From contig JAZNBQ010000088.1 in the NCBI GenBank assembly GCA_045587065.1, positions 1 to 15,687 on the forward strand: a DNA stretch of 15,687 bases, given 5' to 3'. Below, one piece after another: positions 13,064 to 15,687 of the stretch. How positions within the stretch are numbered: the first letter of the stretch is position 1; every line of letters begins with the position of its first letter. Made by a program: the position numbers and the translations under genes. The notes below the pieces were generated by a model. That model made no database searches. It was not told the DNA's origin and saw only the letters and a program-made list of their open reading frames with translations. This stretch comes from SFWF01 sp045587065. Its GTDB lineage: Bacteria > Bacillota > Clostridia > Oscillospirales > Acutalibacteraceae.

Positions 13064-15318
13064 TGAGACTATGCTCAAAGTGCAAACAAAGACCTGCCGT
13101 TGTGTTTATCTCTGACCCTGTAAAGCAGGAAGGAGAGCCAAACGGTCTTTGTCTTGTGTGCGCTAAGGAAATGGGAATAAAGCCAATAAACGATATGCTC
13201 AGTAAGATGAATATTTCTGACGAAGATATTGAGCAAATGAGCGAACAGTTTATGGACATTATGGGAGATAATCCTGAGGAAACCTTTGATTTGGGAACTG
13301 CCCCTGCTTTTCCGTTCCTTAATAACCTTTTTGGCGATATTATGCCTAAAAAAGAAGAAGGAAACGATAAAAAAGACAAAGAAAACAAAAAGACAGACAA
13401 CCCAAAACGCAGAAAATATATTGACCAGTATTGTACAAATTTGACCCAAAGGGCGAAAGACGGCAAACTAGACGTTATAATTGGCAGAGATGACGAGCTT
13501 TATCGCACTATACAAATACTCAGTCGTCGTACCAAAAATAATCCTTGTCTTATTGGCGAGCCAGGTGTTGGTAAAACAGCAATTGCAGAAGGTCTGGCTT
13601 TAAAAATTGCCGATGGAACTATTCCAAGCCGACTTGCAGATAAACAAATAATGCTTCTTGACCTTACAGGTCTTGTAGCAGGAACACAGTTCAGAGGGCA
13701 GTTTGAAAGCCGAGTAAAAGGACTTGTTGAGGAAATTAAAAAAGACGGAAATATAATCCTCTTCATAGACGAAATTCATAACCTTGTGGGCGCAGGAGAC
13801 TCTGCAGAAGGCTCTATGAATGCGGCAAATATTTTAAAACCAGCCCTTTCTCGCGGAGAAATTCAGGTTATCGGTGCTACCACCTTTAAGGAGTATCGTA
13901 AGCATATTGAAAAAGACGCCGCGTTAGAGCGACGTTTCCAACCTGTTATTATTGAAGAAAGCTCAATAGAGGATGCTGTTAACATTCTTCTTGGCGTAAA
14001 GGGTTATTATGAGGGTTATCATAACGTAACAGTAGATGATGATCTGATTAGGAAAATCGTTGCCCTTTCAGAAAGATACGTCAGTGACAGATTTTTGCCA
14101 GATAAGGCTATCGACCTTTTAGATGAAGCATGTGCATGTTCAAGCCTTGCAAATACTGCGGTGGACGAGCTTCACGTGGTTAATAAAAGTATTGCCGAGA
14201 ATCAAATGGAACTTGATAGATTAGAGGCAGATGTTGATAATCCCAATTATGAAAAACAGGCTCTTATAAAATCCGAACTGGAAAAGCTAAAAAAGAGGGC
14301 GGAGGATCTGTATGAACCGGCATCGCAAACCCAGGTTACCGAAATGGATGTAGCTAAGGTTATAGAGCTTTGGACAGGAATTCCTGCTTCTAAAATCGAA
14401 GAGAGTGATTTAAATAAAATCAGTAAACTTGAAGATAAAATCAAGGAAAGAATTATCGGACAAGACGAAGCAGCATCTCTTGTTGCTGCAGCAGTTAAGC
14501 GTTCCCGTGTTCAGACAACACCTCACAGGCGTCCTGCATCCTTTATCTTTGTAGGTCCAACCGGTGTTGGAAAAACAGAACTTGCTAAGGTTTTATCGGC
14601 TCAACTCTTCAATACGCCTGAAACATTAATCAGACTTGATATGTCTGAGTTTATGGAAAAACATTCTGTGTCAAAGCTTATAGGAGCGCCTCCCGGATAC
14701 GTTGGTTATGACGACGCAGGCCAGTTGACCGAGAAAATCAGAAGAAAGCCATATTCGGTTGTTCTTTTCGATGAAATTGAAAAGGCGCACCCTGACGTTA
14801 TGAATATTCTGCTTCAGATTCTGGACGACGGTGTGGTTACCGATGCTCAGGGCAGAAAGGTTAATTTTGAAAATACTATCATTATTATGACCTCCAACGC
14901 AGGAAGTAACAAACGCGATAACCTAATGGGATTTGGCAAAACCGAGAAGGAAACAAGCAGAGAAAAATCTATTGCTGCACTAGAGGAGTTCTTGCGTCCT
15001 GAATTTATTGCAAGAATAGATGAGATAGTAACGTTTTCTCCTTTAAGAAAAGATAGTCTTACTAAAATTGCAGCCTTGATGCTTTCTGACCTTAAAAAGG
15101 TTATGGAAGAAAAAGGAATTCAGTTTAATTTTGATAATAAGGTATGCGAAGTACTTGCAGAAGACAGTGATGGAGCGAAAAGTGGAGCCAGAGAGCTTAG
15201 GAATCAGATTCGCCGCAGAGTTGAAGATAAATTGGTTGATATGATAATCGAAAACGCCGATAAACAACTTACTCAAATTACTGTTACTGCAGAAAATAAC
15301 GAAATAAAATTTTCTTAA
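13060..15318 (+). CDS. ClpC/ClpE-type AAA+ unfoldase with N-terminal zinc finger
   Basis: This is a HSP100 unfoldase that would feed proteins into ClpP. It has 752 residues. Instead of the usual Clp_N double repeat, it starts with a C4 zinc finger (Cys5, Cys8, Cys31, Cys34) like McsA and ClpE, then a helical and highly charged linker (about 45-118). AAA1: Walker A GEPGVGKT (166-173), Walker B FIDEIH (235-240). A short coiled-coil/UVR-like middle segment lies near 375-430. AAA2: Walker A GPTGVGKT (499-506), Walker B Asp571-Glu572 in LFDEIEKAH. A ClpP-docking [LIM]GF-type tripeptide, Met623-Gly-Phe, sits in the expected loop. AAGGAG lies about 10 bases before the ATG at 13060; a second ATG follows at 13063. 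No mcsB or ctsR is nearby. It is last in the operon. Confidence 0.92.
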   Translation: MMRLCSKCKQRPAVVFISDPVKQEGEPNGLCLVCAKEMGIKPINDMLSKMNISDEDIEQMSEQFMDIMGDNPEETFDLGTAPAFPFLNNLFGDIMPKKEEGNDKKDKENKKTDNPKRRKYIDQYCTNLTQRAKDGKLDVIIGRDDELYRTIQILSRRTKNNPCLIGEPGVGKTAIAEGLALKIADGTIPSRLADKQIMLLDLTGLVAGTQFRGQFESRVKGLVEEIKKDGNIILFIDEIHNLVGAGDSAEGSMNAANILKPALSRGEIQVIGATTFKEYRKHIEKDAALERRFQPVIIEESSIEDAVNILLGVKGYYEGYHNVTVDDDLIRKIVALSERYVSDRFLPDKAIDLLDEACACSSLANTAVDELHVVNKSIAENQMELDRLEADVDNPNYEKQALIKSELEKLKKRAEDLYEPASQTQVTEMDVAKVIELWTGIPASKIEESDLNKISKLEDKIKERIIGQDEAASLVAAAVKRSRVQTTPHRRPASFIFVGPTGVGKTELAKVLSAQLFNTPETLIRLDMSEFMEKHSVSKLIGAPPGYVGYDDAGQLTEKIRRKPYSVVLFDEIEKAHPDVMNILLQILDDGVVTDAQGRKVNFENTIIIMTSNAGSNKRDNLMGFGKTEKETSREKSIAALEEFLRPEFIARIDEIVTFSPLRKDSLTKIAALMLSDLKKVMEEKGIQFNFDNKVCEVLAEDSDGAKSGARELRNQIRRRVEDKLVDMIIENADKQLTQITVTAENNEIKFS

Positions 15319-15325
15319 AAAACTA

Positions 15326-15354
15326 TTGACTAACGGCAAGAATTATGCTATTAT
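15326..15354 (+). promoter_or_regulatory. Promoter of the tRNA-Gly/tRNA-Arg genes
   Basis: -35 TTGACT (15326-15331), 17-base spacer, -10 TATTAT (15349-15354) with an extended TGC just before it. Transcription would start near 15361, about 13 bases before tRNA-Gly. TATAAT at 15352-15357 overlaps but is spaced 20 bases from the -35. Confidence 0.8.
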
Positions 15355-15366
15355 AATTCTTGCCGT
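15333..15366. repeat. Perfect 14-bp inverted repeat overlapping the tRNA promoter
   Basis: ACGGCAAGAATTAT (15333-15346) and its exact reverse complement ATAATTCTTGCCGT (15353-15366) are separated by the 6-base loop GCTATT. The repeat covers most of the promoter spacer, the -10 element and the predicted transcription start. No T-run follows it, so it is a poor intrinsic terminator for the Clp gene, although a hairpin could still form at the 3' end of that mRNA. Confidence 0.8.
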
Positions 15367-15373
15367 AATAAAT

Positions 15374-15448
15374 GCGGGTGTTGTTCAACGGCTAGAATGC
15401 CAGCCTTCCAAGCTGGAGACGTGGGTTCGATTCCCATCACCCGCTCCA
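15374..15448 (+). tRNA. tRNA-Gly(TCC)
   Basis: Cloverleaf with encoded CCA: acceptor GCGGGTG / CACCCGC, D stem GTTC / GAAT, anticodon stem CCAGC / GCTGG with loop CTTCCAA, so the anticodon is TCC (15407-15409), which reads GGA/GGG. T stem GTGGG / CCCAT with loop TTCGATT, discriminator T, CCA at 15446-15448. All stems pair, with one G-T wobble in the T stem. Confidence 0.97.
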
Positions 15449-15451
15449 TTA

Positions 15452-15479
15452 CCCTCAAAGGAAAATGAGGGCTTTTTTT
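15452..15479 (+). terminator. Intrinsic terminator after tRNA-Gly
   Basis: Stem CCCTCA (15452-15457) / TGAGGG (15466-15471), loop AAGGAAAA, then C and seven T (15473-15479). It lies between the two tRNA genes. Confidence 0.85.
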
Positions 15480-15489
15480 ATGGTAATAT

Positions 15490-15566
15490 GCGCTGATAGC
15501 TCAGCTGGATAGAGCATCTGCCTTCTAAGCAGAGGGTCGGGGGTTCGAGTCCCTTTCAGCGTGCCA
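15490..15566 (+). tRNA. tRNA-Arg(TCT)
   Basis: Cloverleaf with encoded CCA: acceptor GCGCTGA / TCAGCGT, D stem GCTC / GAGC, anticodon stem TCTGC / GCAGA with loop CTTCTAA, so the anticodon is TCT (15524-15526), which reads AGA/AGG. T stem GGGGG / CCCTT, loop TTCGAGT, discriminator G, CCA at 15564-15566. The first acceptor pair is a G-T wobble (15490/15562) and two T-stem pairs are also G-T; all else pairs normally. I see no convincing promoter between the upstream terminator and this gene. Confidence 0.96.
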
Positions 15567-15569
15567 AGT

Positions 15570-15600
15570 AAAAAGACCAGTCGAAACGACTGGTCTTTTT
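15570..15600 (+). terminator. Strong intrinsic terminator after tRNA-Arg, possibly bidirectional
   Basis: Perfect 14-bp stem: AAAAAGACCAGTCG (15570-15583) and its reverse complement (15587-15600) around a three-base AAA loop, ending in five T. The matching A-run on the left would give a T-run on the minus strand as well. Confidence 0.92.
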
Positions 15601-15610
15601 AATTTCGTAT

Positions 15611-15687
15611 ATGGAGAAAGGGCTCGAAGTAGGAGCGGTAGTGAATGACAGTCCAGTGGACTGTCAGAGCCGCGAATGACCGAAGCC
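15611..15687. repeat. GC-richer palindromic segment, probable edge of a dispersed intergenic repeat
   Basis: Composition rises well above the AT-rich surroundings. At its core is a perfect inverted repeat, TGACAGTCCA (15646-15655), one centre base, TGGACTGTCA (15657-15666), flanked by GGCTC (15621-15625) and GAGCC (15667-15671), which can also pair. GAATGAC occurs twice (15643-15649 and 15674-15680) and CGAAG twice (15625-15629 and 15681-15685), suggesting internal duplication. No gene is supported. The element is cut by the window end. Confidence 0.5.

Noticed and set aside
13056..13466. Long minus-strand open frames opposite the Clp, ruvB and ecfA genes
   Set aside because: They lack ribosome sites and recognisable protein features and lie opposite conserved coding sequence, so they are antisense shadows.
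15333..15372. Intrinsic terminator for the Clp operon
   Set aside because: The hairpin is strong, but it is followed by AATAAATG rather than a T-run, and it covers a good promoter. I list it as an inverted repeat instead.

Overview
The window is an AT-rich (roughly 37-40% GC by hand counts), tightly packed bacterial chromosome segment. Its gene content and layout point to a Gram-positive Clostridia-type Firmicute, probably a gut Oscillospiraceae/Ruminococcaceae relative. The grounds are strong AGGAGG-type ribosome sites, a potABCD operon with a lipoprotein PotD, an energy-coupling-factor (ECF) module ecfA1-ecfA2-ecfT next to truA, a DUF5711-type membrane protein, and a Clp ATPase with an N-terminal zinc finger. 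The lineage is inferred from gene content only.

Region 1 (1-3892, minus strand): a spermidine/putrescine ABC importer operon, potA-potB-potC-potD, read leftwards from a clear sigma-A promoter (TTGACA-17-TATATT). The genes overlap by 4-23 bases. potD is interrupted by an in-frame amber codon at 350-352; beyond it the PotD sequence continues in the same frame to the window edge. GC content rises from about 35% to 45-50% from the 3' end of potC into potD, so this end of the operon may have a different history.

Region 2 (3893-4149): a divergent intergenic region with the pot promoter, a CodY-like box beside it, a run of helically phased T-tracts that should bend DNA, and the extended -10 promoter of the rightward operon.

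Region 3 (4150-15318, plus strand): eleven genes in one direction with gaps of at most 16 bases or small overlaps and no visible internal terminator: ruvC, ruvA, ruvB (Holliday-junction processing), a SAM-dependent methyltransferase, ecfA1, ecfA2, ecfT (energy module of a vitamin transporter, no S component here), truA (tRNA pseudouridine synthase), a DUF5711-like single-pass membrane protein, a CvpA-family membrane protein, a CDP-alcohol phosphatidyltransferase (pgsA-like), and a zinc-finger ClpC/ClpE-type ATPase. This looks like one long housekeeping transcription unit.

Region 4 (15319-15687): tRNA-Gly(TCC) and tRNA-Arg(TCT), each followed by an intrinsic terminator. The tRNA promoter is embedded in a perfect 14-bp inverted repeat. 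The last ~70 bases are a GC-richer palindromic segment that looks like the edge of a dispersed repeat.

I do not see a defence system, mobile element, CRISPR array or prophage. Most of the window is conventional. The points most worth checking are the interrupted potD with its compositional shift, the tRNA-promoter palindrome, the end-of-window repeat-like element, and the conserved-looking but poorly understood DUF5711-CvpA pair.
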